Below are positions 1 through 8,754 of a DNA stretch of 59,803 bases, piece by piece. Position 1 is the first letter of the stretch, and each line of letters begins with the position of its first letter. The DNA is from an uncultured Lachnospiraceae bacterium (lineage in GTDB: Bacteria > Bacillota > Clostridia > Lachnospirales > Lachnospiraceae): the NCBI GenBank assembly GCA_905197485.1, contig CAJJYZ010000012.1, forward strand, positions 1 to 59,803, written 5' to 3'. The notes under the pieces are model-generated. The model was given only the letters and a program-made list of their open reading frames with translations. It did not search any database and was not told the origin of the DNA. A program made the translations under genes and the position numbers.

Positions 1-56
1 TTCATTTTGAACGAAAAGTCCTCTTTTTCCGTAGAGGCAGTTATTTCACAGCCCCT

Positions 57-64
57 TTTTATTC
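57..64. repeat. Target-site duplication, left copy
   Basis: TTTTATTC directly abuts the left IS end at 65 and is identical to 1505-1512. Confidence 0.9.
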
Positions 65-138
65 GGTTCTATAATAAATGTTGGGGTATGGTTTATTTCC
101 ATATTCCCAGCATTTATTTTTTGCATTAAAATAAAGAA

Positions 139-154
139 AAACCCCCAAGCACCC
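139..154 (+). repeat. Sub-terminal inverted repeat, left arm
   Basis: AAACCCCCAAGCACCC matches the reverse complement of 1379-1394 at 15 of 16 positions. The left arm lies 74 bp inside the left IS end and ahead of the transposase start. It may be a transposase-binding or regulatory site; that role is inference. Confidence 0.7.
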
Positions 155-188
155 GCACATTACTATCAGATACTCGGAGGTATAAACT

Positions 189-1369
189 ATGCATAATCAT
201 TGTATCAATCAATTACTAAATTTGGAAGGAGTAGTTGTAAAAAAAATTATTCATGCGGACTCTTTTGTTAAAATTTATCTCGAAACCAAACCCTCACAAC
301 AAATCTGCCCCCATTGTGGTGCTTCCACAAAAAAATCCATGATTACCGTTCCCAGACCATCAAGGATCTTCCCCTTCAGTTGAAGCATTGCTATCTTGTG
401 CTTAAAAAAAGAAGATATACCTGCAGCTGTGGGAAACATTTTTATGAGAAGTATTCTTTTTTACCACGCTATTTCCAGCGTACTTCCAGGCTGACTGCTT
501 TTCTTGCAGACTCCCTTCATAAAAATCAAAGCATTAAGGAGCTTTCCCTCTCTGCCAATGTTTCCCCTTCCACCGTTCATCGAATTTTAGATACGGTTTC
601 CTATTCCCGCAGGAGGTTTCCGGAAGTCCTTTCTATTGATGAATTTAAAGGAAATGCAGCTACCGGTAAATTTCAGTGTATTTTGACAGATCCCATAAAG
701 CACCTCATTCTGGATATCCTCCCTGACCGGACACAGAGCCATCTGGCTGCTTACTTTTCTTCTGTCCCTAAAGCAGAACGGTATCGCGTAAAATATTTTG
801 TATGCGATATGTGGACCCCTTATACAGAACTGGCAAAGATTTACTTTCCCCATGCCAAGATCATCATTGACAAGTATCATTTTATCCGGCAGGTCACATG
901 GGCAATTGAAGGCGTCCGCAAAAGACTGCAGCGTTCCATGCCTTCTTCCCTGCGGAAGTATTACAAAAAGAGTAAAATCCTCATTCTTACCAGATACCAT
1001 AAGCTAAATGAGGAAAACCGAAAAGCCTGTGACCTTATGCTGCTCTATAATGATGACCTGCGCAAAGCTCATTTCCTGAAAGAAAAATTTTATGATATCT
1101 GTCAGGATCGCAAATATTCCCGGCAGAGAAAAGATTTCTTTGACTGGATAAAAGCTGCTGAGACTTCTGGGATAACAGAATTTGAGAAATGTGCCAGAAC
1201 CTACCGGAACTGGTCAAAAGAAATCCTTCATGCTTTTAAATATCCACATATCACCAATGGACCAACCGAAGGATTTAACAATAAAATAAAAGTCCTGAAA
1301 CGGATTTCCTATGGTATTCGGAAATTTGAACGTCTCAGAACCCGTATTTTTCTTGTAACAGACAATTAA
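189..1369 (+). CDS. ISL3-family transposase, needs a -1 frameshift
   Basis: DDE transposase that would mobilise the surrounding element. The reading frame opens at ATG 189 behind a GGAGG-type ribosome site (175-180) and gives a zinc-finger start (CPHCG near residue 38). It then has to move to the -1 frame at the A7 run 329-335. The -1 frame continues with the second zinc-finger half (CSCGKHF), a helix-turn-helix stretch and the catalytic domain, with acidic residues in SIDEF, VCDMW, IIDKYHF and NGPTEGF, and stops at 1367-1369. Spliced length is about 393 residues, close to the usual ISL3 length of about 400-430. In the zero frame the A7 run reads A_AAA_AAA, a perfect slippery heptamer, so programmed frameshifting is possible. 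A one-base indel that killed the gene is the alternative. Confidence 0.85.
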
Positions 1370-1378
1370 AAACCTTGT

Positions 1379-1394
1379 GGGTGCTTGGAGGTTT
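1379..1394 (-). repeat. Sub-terminal inverted repeat, right arm
   Basis: This is the partner of 139-154 with one mismatch. It starts 10 bp after the transposase stop and lies 110 bp inside the right IS end. Confidence 0.7.
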
Positions 1395-1504
1395 GTTTGC
1401 CATGCCATAAATTTGAGTTTTTTCATAATAAACATAAAAACGCTTTCAAACACAGCTATGGAGCGGAATTTAGGAAATTCCACCCCAACTATTGACATAG
1501 AACC

Positions 1505-1512
1505 TTTTATTC
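1505..1512. repeat. Target-site duplication, right copy
   Basis: TTTTATTC directly abuts the right IS end at 1504. It contains the stop codon (minus strand, 1507-1509) of the neighbouring membrane protein gene, so the insertion left that protein intact. Confidence 0.9.
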
Positions 1513-2337
1513 CTCTATTTTTTCTTCGGAAGTTTCTTCTTCTGATGCTGTGTCGGAAGAAGAAACTTGCTTTTTCGGTTCGACAGAAGCAGAGTATTGC
1601 ATCACATTGTCCAGAAAGACTGCGGAATACAAGTAATCATTTCCCTGTTGCCCCCAACCGTAGATGGAGGTTGTCACGCCGTTTAAAATCGTCTCGGAGA
1701 TTCGAACGCCTTTGCTTTTTAATGTACTGTTTACATCTTCTAAAGCCATGCCGGGAGTTAGCTTTTGAATGGCGCTCTCGGAGATGTTAGACGTATCTTC
1801 ATCTTTCATGCCCGTCTGGGAGATGCTGATTAGTTTTCCGTCCTGGAAAGTGAGAAGTACGGTTCCTTCTTCGTCTTTGGTCACCCATTGATACCGTTCT
1901 GTCACCATATTGTCTGTGGAAGTGCGGGTAAGAAGATTCCCTTCCGTACCGATTGTATGTTGCGCTTCCTCCATGGAGATGCCGAGTTTCAAATCGTTGT
2001 AATTGCTTGCGGTGATTACGTTTTTATGATTCTTTTGTACTACATTCTGTTTTTCCTTTTCTTTGTCTGCCCGGGACTTTTGATAGAAAAAGAAACCGGC
2101 AGCCAAAGCAAGAATGCAAAGAAACAGAATGATTAGAAACAGGGTGCGCGTCTTTTTTCGATTTCTTCTCTTATTCCTCTTGATAGAAGGAGAAGGCTGC
2201 TTTTCCTTTTCTAAGTCACGTTTGATTTTACAGTGATAGCAAAGAGCATATTTGTGATAGATAGGATTTCCGTTTTGGTCTGTGCCTGTCCGAATATGTT
2301 TGATTGTCATTTCTTTTCCGCATCGGGAACAATTCAT
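1507..2337 (-). CDS. Zinc-ribbon, single-pass membrane protein
   Basis: 276 residues. The N-terminus holds two CxxC pairs (CSRC near residue 3 and CYHC near 33) that form a zinc ribbon. A very basic stretch and one transmembrane helix (about 67-87) follow. The outer part contains two similar segments, near residues 108-160 and 190-230, that resemble the small SmpA/BLIP-like fold (DLKLGISMEEAQ and LTPGMALEDVN), and the tail is acidic. This suggests a membrane-anchored protein with an extracellular ligand-binding pair, but the function is unknown. A strong GAGGAGG site precedes the ATG. The stop codon sits in the IS target duplication, so the protein end is unchanged by the insertion. Confidence 0.75.
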   Translation of the reverse strand: MNCSRCGKEMTIKHIRTGTDQNGNPIYHKYALCYHCKIKRDLEKEKQPSPSIKRNKRRNRKKTRTLFLIILFLCILALAAGFFFYQKSRADKEKEKQNVVQKNHKNVITASNYNDLKLGISMEEAQHTIGTEGNLLTRTSTDNMVTERYQWVTKDEEGTVLLTFQDGKLISISQTGMKDEDTSNISESAIQKLTPGMALEDVNSTLKSKGVRISETILNGVTTSIYGWGQQGNDYLYSAVFLDNVMQYSASVEPKKQVSSSDTASEEETSEEKIEE

Positions 2338-2420
2338 AGAACATTTCCTCCTCTTTTGTTATTGCTCAATATGTATTATAGCGAAGATAGAAAAAATATG
2401 CGAGCAAAAAAATAAAACTC

Positions 2421-2449
2421 TTGCAAAAAATCTGCGCTTCGCATATAAT
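2421..2449 (+). promoter_or_regulatory. Sigma-A promoter ahead of the DUF5688 gene
   Basis: TTGCAA (2421-2426), a 17-bp spacer and a perfect TATAAT (2444-2449). It lies about 110 bp upstream of the ATG at 2561. Confidence 0.7.
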
Positions 2450-2560
2450 AAGTCTCACATAATATTCTATATTCAATTTAATTCAAATGAAATTCAAAGA
2501 TGCATTTCGCGTCACGTTCAAACAATTTTAGATGGACTCCGTAATTAGGAAGGAGTTTAT

Positions 2561-3442
2561 ATGACTTATCATCAATTTGTAAATGAAGTAGAGATGAAAG
2601 TGAAAAGTTGTGTTGCTGATAACATTAGCGTACAGATTCATGTTGCAATCAAGAATAATAGTTGTGAGCGCAGAGGAATCATGATGGCTGAAAAAGGAAT
2701 CAATATTTCACCGACGATTTATCTGGAGGATTATTACAAAGAATTCCTACAGGGAGAGTCGATGGAGCAGATTGCCAGACAGATTTTGAATCGTTATGAG
2801 GAAGTGCGATTCAGGGAATCGTGGGAAGGCTCTTTTATCCAATCTTTTGATAAGGTAAAGTCGAGAATCGTCTATAAAGTTATTAATCGGGAAAGGAATG
2901 AGAGATTGCTTCGGGAAGTTCCGCATAGAGATGTGATGGATTTGGCGATGGTATGTTACGTATTGATTCGCCTTCAGAACGGACAGACAGCGACGATGTT
3001 AATCAAGCAAGAACATTTAAGATTGTGGAGAGTAACGGAGAAGGAGGTATTTGAAGAAGCAGAAAAAAACGTAAAGAGAATTTTGCCGGCGAAGCTGAGC
3101 CGGATGAAAGACGTGCTGGCGAGTATGCTGGAGATTTCCGTAGAAGAGGATGATACGGAAGATTTGATGTATGTGATGAGTAACGAAGAAGGAAGCTTTG
3201 GGGCGGCATGTATCTTCTATGAAGGGGTGATGGATATGATACATGATACGATTCGTGAAAATTATTATGTCATACCAAGCAGTGTGCATGAGATGATTAT
3301 TTTGCCGGAAAGCGCGGCGCCCCAAAAGAAGGAAATCGAGGAGACGGTTTCGGAAATCAATCGAACACAAGTGGAGGATGAAGAAGTCCTGTCCGACAGA
3401 GTCTATTACTATAATGCGAGAAGCAAGCAGTTAATGATGTAA
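2561..3442 (+). CDS. DUF5688-type protein
   Basis: 293 residues, soluble, with no signal peptide. The sequence resembles the DUF5688 family common in Lachnospiraceae, whose role is not known. Recognisable segments are an N-terminal motif around YHQFVNEVEMKVK, a central ISPTIYLEDYYKEF stretch and a C-terminal EEGSFGAACIFYEG segment. An AGGAAGGAG ribosome site sits just ahead of the ATG. The gene ends 28 bp before the tip pilin gene, so it may share the pilus transcript, but nothing in its sequence ties it to pilus assembly. Some family members lie near mobile or surface-protein genes; that is weak context only. Confidence 0.65.
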   Translation: MTYHQFVNEVEMKVKSCVADNISVQIHVAIKNNSCERRGIMMAEKGINISPTIYLEDYYKEFLQGESMEQIARQILNRYEEVRFRESWEGSFIQSFDKVKSRIVYKVINRERNERLLREVPHRDVMDLAMVCYVLIRLQNGQTATMLIKQEHLRLWRVTEKEVFEEAEKNVKRILPAKLSRMKDVLASMLEISVEEDDTEDLMYVMSNEEGSFGAACIFYEGVMDMIHDTIRENYYVIPSSVHEMIILPESAAPQKKEIEETVSEINRTQVEDEEVLSDRVYYYNARSKQLMM

Positions 3443-3470
3443 GAGACGATAAGCGGAAAGGAGGGTGTTT

Positions 3471-5924
3471 ATGGTAAGAGATTTCATTAGCAGGAAATGT
3501 TGTTTTATACTTTGCATCGTGTTGTTTTTGATTTTGTTTGCAGCGCTAAAATGGAATGCTTTTGCAAAAGAAGAGAAAAGTGAGAAGAAGATTGTGACAT
3601 CTTTCAAAACGTTGGAGAAGGACAGCTATGCATACGCACAGAAGCCGGACGTTCGCCAATTGGAATCTATTTTTCCGGAGGAACTGGAGGCAATGTTGGA
3701 AGACGGGACGAAGCTTCGAATTCCTGTCTCATGGAAGCCGGACTGCGATTTGCAGAGTACGAATCATGAGCAATATACGTTTCAGGCGGTAGTGGATGAG
3801 AAACAATATGCGGTGGAAGAAGCGATGATGCCGAAGATACAGGTCTCTATCCGGCGGGAAGAAGAAAAAAATACGCTTGGACGTGCAAAACAATACAAGC
3901 TGATTGAGAAGTCCAACAAGTATTACAACGGAAAACTCCGGGTGGGATATTTTGTAGTCGAGACGGAGGAAGGAAGAAAGCAGGCGTTTTGCGCGCAGCA
4001 TCAACTGACTTCACCGGAGGTCAATGATATGCTGACGGAGTCGGCTGTCTATACGAAAAAAACGGATGCTTCTTCCGAGGTTTCCAGAAGGCTTCGAAAG
4101 GTTTTGTATTACGGATGGGGAGGTCCGAAAGATATTGGACCAAAACCGGATACGTCTGGAGGAAATGGTCAGGACAAAGGTCTTGTAAATGACGCGTCAC
4201 ATTTTCGGAGAACGTCTCTTGCTGCGTCGGTGGCAAGCAATAATGCAGACAATACGTTCGGATATGGGAAATTATTCCTGGATTATTTGGATAAGAACTA
4301 TCCGGATGCGCCGGATGGATTCGAGGTTCATATGCTGGAAGCGCCGAATCGGGATAATCAGAATCTTGTGTTTCCGACCTATAAACCGGAAGGAAGTCTG
4401 CGTTTGAAAAAGACATCTGCGAATCCAGATTTGTCCGAGAACAATACTTGCTATTCTTTCAAAGGTGCGGAATTCGGAGTGTATGCCCGTTATAATAGCG
4501 GAACAAATCAGGTTTCAGAGGAAGTGGGAAGGCTGGTTACAGATGAAAAGGGAGAAAGTAACACGATTCCTGTAAAATCCGGAACTTATTATGTGAAAGA
4601 ATTAAAGGCGCCGCCGGGATATGCGCTGAGTACAGAAATTAAGTCTGTGAAAGTGGAAGCGGGGAAAACGGCAGAGATAGCGTTTACAGATAGACCGCAG
4701 TACGGTGATGTGACCATGCTATTGAGAAAGACGGATGAGGAGGCAAATCAGGATACGTCTACACCAACAGTAAGCCTTGCTCATGCAGAATTTACGGTAA
4801 AATTTTATCCGGGATTGTGGGAAAAGGACAAGAATCCAGAAGAACTCGGGAAGAAATGTGCAAGAACATGGGTGTTCCAAACAGATGACAAAGGAATTGC
4901 CAAATATGAGGAAAGCTATCTCGTGGAAGGAGACAAGCTTTATAAAAATTCAGAAGGAAAACCGGTCATTCCACTTGGTACAGTAACAGTTCAGGAGACA
5001 AAATCTCCGGAAGGATATTTGCTGAATCCGCAACTGTTTGTCATTCAGATTACACCGGAAGGAGAGCAAGAAGAAGTACATACCTATCAGGAGCCAACCG
5101 TTCCCGAGAAACTTTTGAAGCTGGAATTGGTTAAATGGCAGGAGAATACGGAAATTCCGATTCCGGGAGTAGAGTTCGAACATAGAAGACCGGACGGGAA
5201 AACAGATATCGTTACGACAAATGAGAACGGGAAGCTGGTTATCAAAGGACTTCAGCGAGGACAACATGAGATTCGGGAAACGAAAGTCATGGATGGATAT
5301 CTGTTGAATGGAAATCGGATTGCGTTTGAAGTAGATGAAGAGAATCACATTACGCTCACCTCTGAGCCGGACCCGGAAAAGGGAGAGATTCGATTCGATG
5401 TGACGGAAGACGGGCAGATTCGGGTCGAGGTGGAAGATAAACTGGCGCCGTTCCAACTGGAGATTCATAAGAAAAATGAAAAAGAGAAGAAACTTGAGGG
5501 AGCGGAATTTACGCTTTATTCGGAGAAAACATGTGAAAATGTATTGATAAAAGCGGAAACCGACGAAAAAGGGATGCTTAGAATGGAAGGACTTGAGATA
5601 GGAAAGAAATACTATCTGAAGGAAACAAAAGCGCCGAAAGGTTATCGGATTCCTACGGATATGTTTGGAAATCCGATTGTCTATGAAATCTGGTCGGAAA
5701 GTGTTCCGGTACAAGACAAATTTCTGTTTTATGTCAATGGAACGGCATATGACACATCATCCGAAGGAATGTTTCGTGTGGAAGGAACGAAGGCGGACCG
5801 TCATGGTGTCGTAACCATTTTGAATACGACATTGAAAAAATTACCGGCTACCGGTTCGTTTCTCATGTTGCCGACGGTATTTTTAGCATTGTGGTTTGTT
5901 AATTTAGCATGGAAAAGGAGATAA
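3471..5924 (+). CDS. LPXTG tip/adhesin pilin with CnaB (SpaA-like) domains
   Basis: 817 residues when started at ATG 3471, which has AAGGAGG at ideal spacing; a GTG at 3465 is a poorer choice. A secretion signal occupies about residues 1-35. The N-terminal region (about 100-310) has a Cys in AFCAQH and an HFRRTSLAASVA segment that recall a thioester-forming adhesin domain; this assignment is tentative. Four to five CnaB-type repeats follow, each closing with a KE(L/T)KAPPGY-like E-box used for isopeptide bonds. The C-terminus has LPATG (about 791-795), a hydrophobic segment and WKRR, a classical sorting signal. It is first in the pilus cluster, and its size and domain order fit the minor adhesive tip subunit attached by the class C sortase. 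Confidence 0.85.
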   Translation: MVRDFISRKCCFILCIVLFLILFAALKWNAFAKEEKSEKKIVTSFKTLEKDSYAYAQKPDVRQLESIFPEELEAMLEDGTKLRIPVSWKPDCDLQSTNHEQYTFQAVVDEKQYAVEEAMMPKIQVSIRREEEKNTLGRAKQYKLIEKSNKYYNGKLRVGYFVVETEEGRKQAFCAQHQLTSPEVNDMLTESAVYTKKTDASSEVSRRLRKVLYYGWGGPKDIGPKPDTSGGNGQDKGLVNDASHFRRTSLAASVASNNADNTFGYGKLFLDYLDKNYPDAPDGFEVHMLEAPNRDNQNLVFPTYKPEGSLRLKKTSANPDLSENNTCYSFKGAEFGVYARYNSGTNQVSEEVGRLVTDEKGESNTIPVKSGTYYVKELKAPPGYALSTEIKSVKVEAGKTAEIAFTDRPQYGDVTMLLRKTDEEANQDTSTPTVSLAHAEFTVKFYPGLWEKDKNPEELGKKCARTWVFQTDDKGIAKYEESYLVEGDKLYKNSEGKPVIPLGTVTVQETKSPEGYLLNPQLFVIQITPEGEQEEVHTYQEPTVPEKLLKLELVKWQENTEIPIPGVEFEHRRPDGKTDIVTTNENGKLVIKGLQRGQHEIRETKVMDGYLLNGNRIAFEVDEENHITLTSEPDPEKGEIRFDVTEDGQIRVEVEDKLAPFQLEIHKKNEKEKKLEGAEFTLYSEKTCENVLIKAETDEKGMLRMEGLEIGKKYYLKETKAPKGYRIPTDMFGNPIVYEIWSESVPVQDKFLFYVNGTAYDTSSEGMFRVEGTKADRHGVVTILNTTLKKLPATGSFLMLPTVFLALWFVNLAWKRR

Positions 5925-5928
5925 CTAG

Positions 5929-7782
5929 ATGAAGAAAAAGATTGTGATAGGATTATATATGATGACATTGGTTACGACGACGTTATTCGGAACTTCATAC
6001 GGCATGCCGGTATTTGCGGCGGAGAAGAACCCAAAAGCAGCAGAACATAGAATGGATTCTGTGACGACAAATCAAGGGGTTGCGGATTTCGGCAGAGGAG
6101 ATGCGAAGATTCAGATTATCGGAAACGAGGGACAGACATTGGTCGGAAAAGAGTTTTACGTATATCAGTTATTTGATGCGGAAAACGCAGTAGGAGGAGA
6201 ATCTATCAACTATACGTTCTGCCCGGAATATGAGAATGCGTTGAAAAAGGTAGTCGGAAAGAGACTGTCAAAACCGGCAGAAGAAGTGACAGAATATATG
6301 GTGATTGATTACATCCAGACGTTGAATACGCATAAAGCGGAAGGCGGTGATATTGAGCAGCCGGTGGAAGGAAGATACAGTAAGCTTCGATATTTTATCG
6401 AGGAGCTTCGAGATGAAATCAGAGCCCAGAACGTGAAAGGGGATATGGTTCGTGTTCAGGATGTCAAAGGAAATCAATCGGTTGAAATCAAAGGGCTTCC
6501 ATACGGATATTATATTGTAGATGAGGTGACAAAAGTAGAAGGAGAACATAGCGCGGCATCGCTTTGTATGGTTAATACGGCAAATCCGGATGTGGATATC
6601 AATATCAAGTCCGATTATCCGACGGTGGAAAAGAAAATCAGGGAAGACGATAACCGGGATGAGATTGGAGCGGAAGGATGGAATGACATCGCAGATTATG
6701 AAATCGGTCAGACGGTTCCTTACAAATATACTTCTGTGATTCCAAACATGAACGGATATGATACCTATTATTTTGCGTGGCATGATGTGATGGATGAGGC
6801 GTTGACATTCCGCCCGGATACGGTGAAGATATCGATTCGTGAAAAAAAGGGAGATAAGGAATATACACTGAAAAAAGAAGAATTTAAAGTGCAGGAAAAT
6901 CCTGGAAATGAAGAGACGTTCCGGGTAGAAATCCAGGACTTAAAAGCGATTGTAGACAGGGAATTTAATCAGAAAAATGCGGAGAATGAGAATGTGTACG
7001 GACAGGAAATCGTATTGCGTTATGACGCGGTGTTGAACGACCTTGCGGCGGAAGATACGGGACGTCCCGGATTTGAGAATGACGTAAAATTAGAGTTCTC
7101 GAATAATCCGGATTCTGATGGGAAAGGCAGCACCGGAGAGACTCCTTGGGATACGGTCGTATGTTTTACATACAAATTGAATGGGCTGAAAACAAACAAT
7201 CATGACAAAGTGTTGGCAGATGCAAAATTCCGGCTATATTCTGACGAAAAATGTACGGAAGAAGTGTATGTGAAGCAAGCGAACAAAGGGTACGTTGTCA
7301 TGAATCGGGACAGTGTGGGCGGTACGGACCACACAGGAGGAGAGGTTCCGGAAGAGGCAGTGGAGATGGTATCCGATGAAAACGGCGTATTTACAATCTA
7401 TGGATTGGATGGCGGAACATATTGGCTCAAGGAAACAGACGCTCCTGTCGGATATCGGCCAATTCTGGACCCGATTAGAATCGATGTTATCCCAACGTTT
7501 ACGGAAGAGCGAAACGACTATGTCAAAGGCGACGGTGCGACGGATAAGACGTTGGTTCGATTGGAATTTGAGGCTTATATCAAACAATTCTTATCCGGAG
7601 TATTTGAAGAGAATACGCTGAAACTTGCAACAGATGTACAGGATGGAGCAGGAAATCTTGTAGTTGTAAACCAAGTGGGAATGAAGCTTCCGGGAACCGG
7701 TTCTTCTATGATGATTTTCGTTGTAACAGCCGGAATTGCGTGCTCTGTTTATGCGTTATGGAAAAAAGGAAAAGAATGTTAG
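5929..7782 (+). CDS. Backbone (major) pilin, SpaA/Cna type, LPGTG
   Basis: 617 residues. A signal peptide with VFA/AEK cleavage near residue 31 is followed by an N-terminal pilin domain. A YPTVEKK segment (230-236) fits the pilin motif whose lysine accepts the sortase-linked neighbour. Then come a D2-type isopeptide domain (about 240-400) and a CnaB domain with an E-box GTYWLKETDAPVGY near 500. The end has LPGTG (587-591), a membrane helix and KKGKEC. The gene starts 4 bp after the tip gene stop. Having both a pilin-lysine motif and LPXTG marks it as the polymerised shaft subunit. The substrate roles are inferred from family knowledge. Confidence 0.88.
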   Translation: MKKKIVIGLYMMTLVTTTLFGTSYGMPVFAAEKNPKAAEHRMDSVTTNQGVADFGRGDAKIQIIGNEGQTLVGKEFYVYQLFDAENAVGGESINYTFCPEYENALKKVVGKRLSKPAEEVTEYMVIDYIQTLNTHKAEGGDIEQPVEGRYSKLRYFIEELRDEIRAQNVKGDMVRVQDVKGNQSVEIKGLPYGYYIVDEVTKVEGEHSAASLCMVNTANPDVDINIKSDYPTVEKKIREDDNRDEIGAEGWNDIADYEIGQTVPYKYTSVIPNMNGYDTYYFAWHDVMDEALTFRPDTVKISIREKKGDKEYTLKKEEFKVQENPGNEETFRVEIQDLKAIVDREFNQKNAENENVYGQEIVLRYDAVLNDLAAEDTGRPGFENDVKLEFSNNPDSDGKGSTGETPWDTVVCFTYKLNGLKTNNHDKVLADAKFRLYSDEKCTEEVYVKQANKGYVVMNRDSVGGTDHTGGEVPEEAVEMVSDENGVFTIYGLDGGTYWLKETDAPVGYRPILDPIRIDVIPTFTEERNDYVKGDGATDKTLVRLEFEAYIKQFLSGVFEENTLKLATDVQDGAGNLVVVNQVGMKLPGTGSSMMIFVVTAGIACSVYALWKKGKEC

Positions 7783-7800
7783 AGTGTGGGATGAAATCGA

Positions 7801-8754
7801 ATGAAAGGAAGAAGCAGACAGATGATATGTTTCCTTCTTGGTTTAGGATTATGTGCTTTTCCAATCATAAGCAGCAAAATAGAAGCGGGAAAACAACATG
7901 CGGCAGTTAGAACATACGAGGACGCGGTGGAACAGGAAGAAAACACAGAGAGTATTTTGCAATCGGCCGGAAGATACAATGAACTATTGTGGCAGACGAA
8001 AGGGGCGGTTGTAGGAGACTTGAACGAGGAAGAATTAAGTGAGGAGAGTTATCAAAAACAACTGAATGTAAGCGGAACCGGCGTCATGGGAGCGATTGAA
8101 ATTCCTAAAATTGATGTCAACCTCCCGATATGGCATGGGACGGCGGAAGAAGTGTTGTCGAATGGAGCCGGGCATTTAAGAGAAAGCAGTCTTCCGGTAG
8201 GCGGTGTGAACACAAGATGTGTTTTGACAAGCCACCGGGGGCTGCCAAGCTCCAAATTATTTACGAGATTAGATGAGCTGGAAACGGGAGATTTGTTTTA
8301 TATCCGGACTTGCGGACAAACATTGGCCTATCAAGTCTGCAATATAGAAGTGATAGAACCGGATGAGATAGAGAAGCTTCAGATAGTATCGGAAAAGGAT
8401 TTGGCAACGTTGGTTACCTGTACGCCATATGGAATCAATACGCATCGATTGATTGTAGATGGAGAAAGAGTTCCGTATCAGAAGGCTGCGTATGATAGAA
8501 TCCGGCCGAACATGTTCTCGTTGCGGGAGCTGTGTTTCTTTTTGCTTCCGTTTGTGCTTCTTGGTACGGCGGTTTGGAAATTTTGGAAGGAAAGAAGAAA
8601 AAAGAGGTGTAAGGAATATGAAAAGAAAAAGGAAAGGTATCCGTATGATAAGTCTGTGCCTTCTCGTGTTCTTTCTGATAGGAGGAAGCGTACAGGCAGA
8701 AGAAAAAGGAGTCATTCGCATCCGGCTCGAAGAAGGAGGAAAAGGGACTTCTAG
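7801..8754 (+). CDS. Class C (pilus-polymerising) sortase
   Basis: Membrane transpeptidase that joins LPXTG pilins. An N-terminal membrane segment (about 7-24) and a C-terminal one (about 244-260) flank the sortase domain. Catalytic residues are visible: His145 in LTSHRGL, Cys207 in TLVTCTPYG and Arg216 in HRLIVDGER, the typical class C arrangement. The annotated frame runs to 317 residues, but the last ~48 are a highly basic tail that overlaps the next gene by 137 bp. At 8598-8604 the zero frame reads A_AAA_AAG, a slippery heptamer; a -1 slip would end the protein at TAA 8610-8612 after KKEV (270 residues), a normal class C ending. The true C-terminus is therefore uncertain. The start at 7801 has only a weak ribosome site. 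Confidence 0.88.
   Translation: MKGRSRQMICFLLGLGLCAFPIISSKIEAGKQHAAVRTYEDAVEQEENTESILQSAGRYNELLWQTKGAVVGDLNEEELSEESYQKQLNVSGTGVMGAIEIPKIDVNLPIWHGTAEEVLSNGAGHLRESSLPVGGVNTRCVLTSHRGLPSSKLFTRLDELETGDLFYIRTCGQTLAYQVCNIEVIEPDEIEKLQIVSEKDLATLVTCTPYGINTHRLIVDGERVPYQKAAYDRIRPNMFSLRELCFFLLPFVLLGTAVWKFWKERRKKRCKEYEKKKERYPYDKSVPSRVLSDRRKRTGRRKRSHSHPARRRRKRDF

Larger units (their letters stand above)
65..1504 (+). mobile_element. ISL3-family insertion sequence, complete
   Basis: The element is bounded by imperfect terminal inverted repeats: 65-87 begins GGTTCTAT and carries TTGGGGT, and the reverse complement of 1482-1504 begins GGTTCTAT and carries TTGGGGT at the same offset. It is flanked by a perfect 8-bp direct duplication TTTTATTC (57-64 and 1505-1512), the duplication size expected for ISL3-family elements. 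Length is 1440 bp with one transposase gene in two frames. A second, sub-terminal inverted repeat lies inside the ends. The intact duplication argues for a fairly recent insertion. Family assignment rests on the transposase sequence. Confidence 0.92.

Noticed and set aside
1..56. Gene or clear terminator left of the IS
   Set aside because: Only a weak CCTCT/AGAGG hairpin is visible; nothing can be supported in these bases.
314..1369. Separate transposase gene starting at TTG 314
   Set aside because: It would lack the first zinc-finger half and has no ribosome site; the frames join at the A7 run.
4950..5714. Long open frame antisense to the tip pilin gene
   Set aside because: Its composition is that of a shadow frame, with no ribosome site and no recognisable domain. 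The same holds for other long antisense frames over der, tgt, gpsA and argS.
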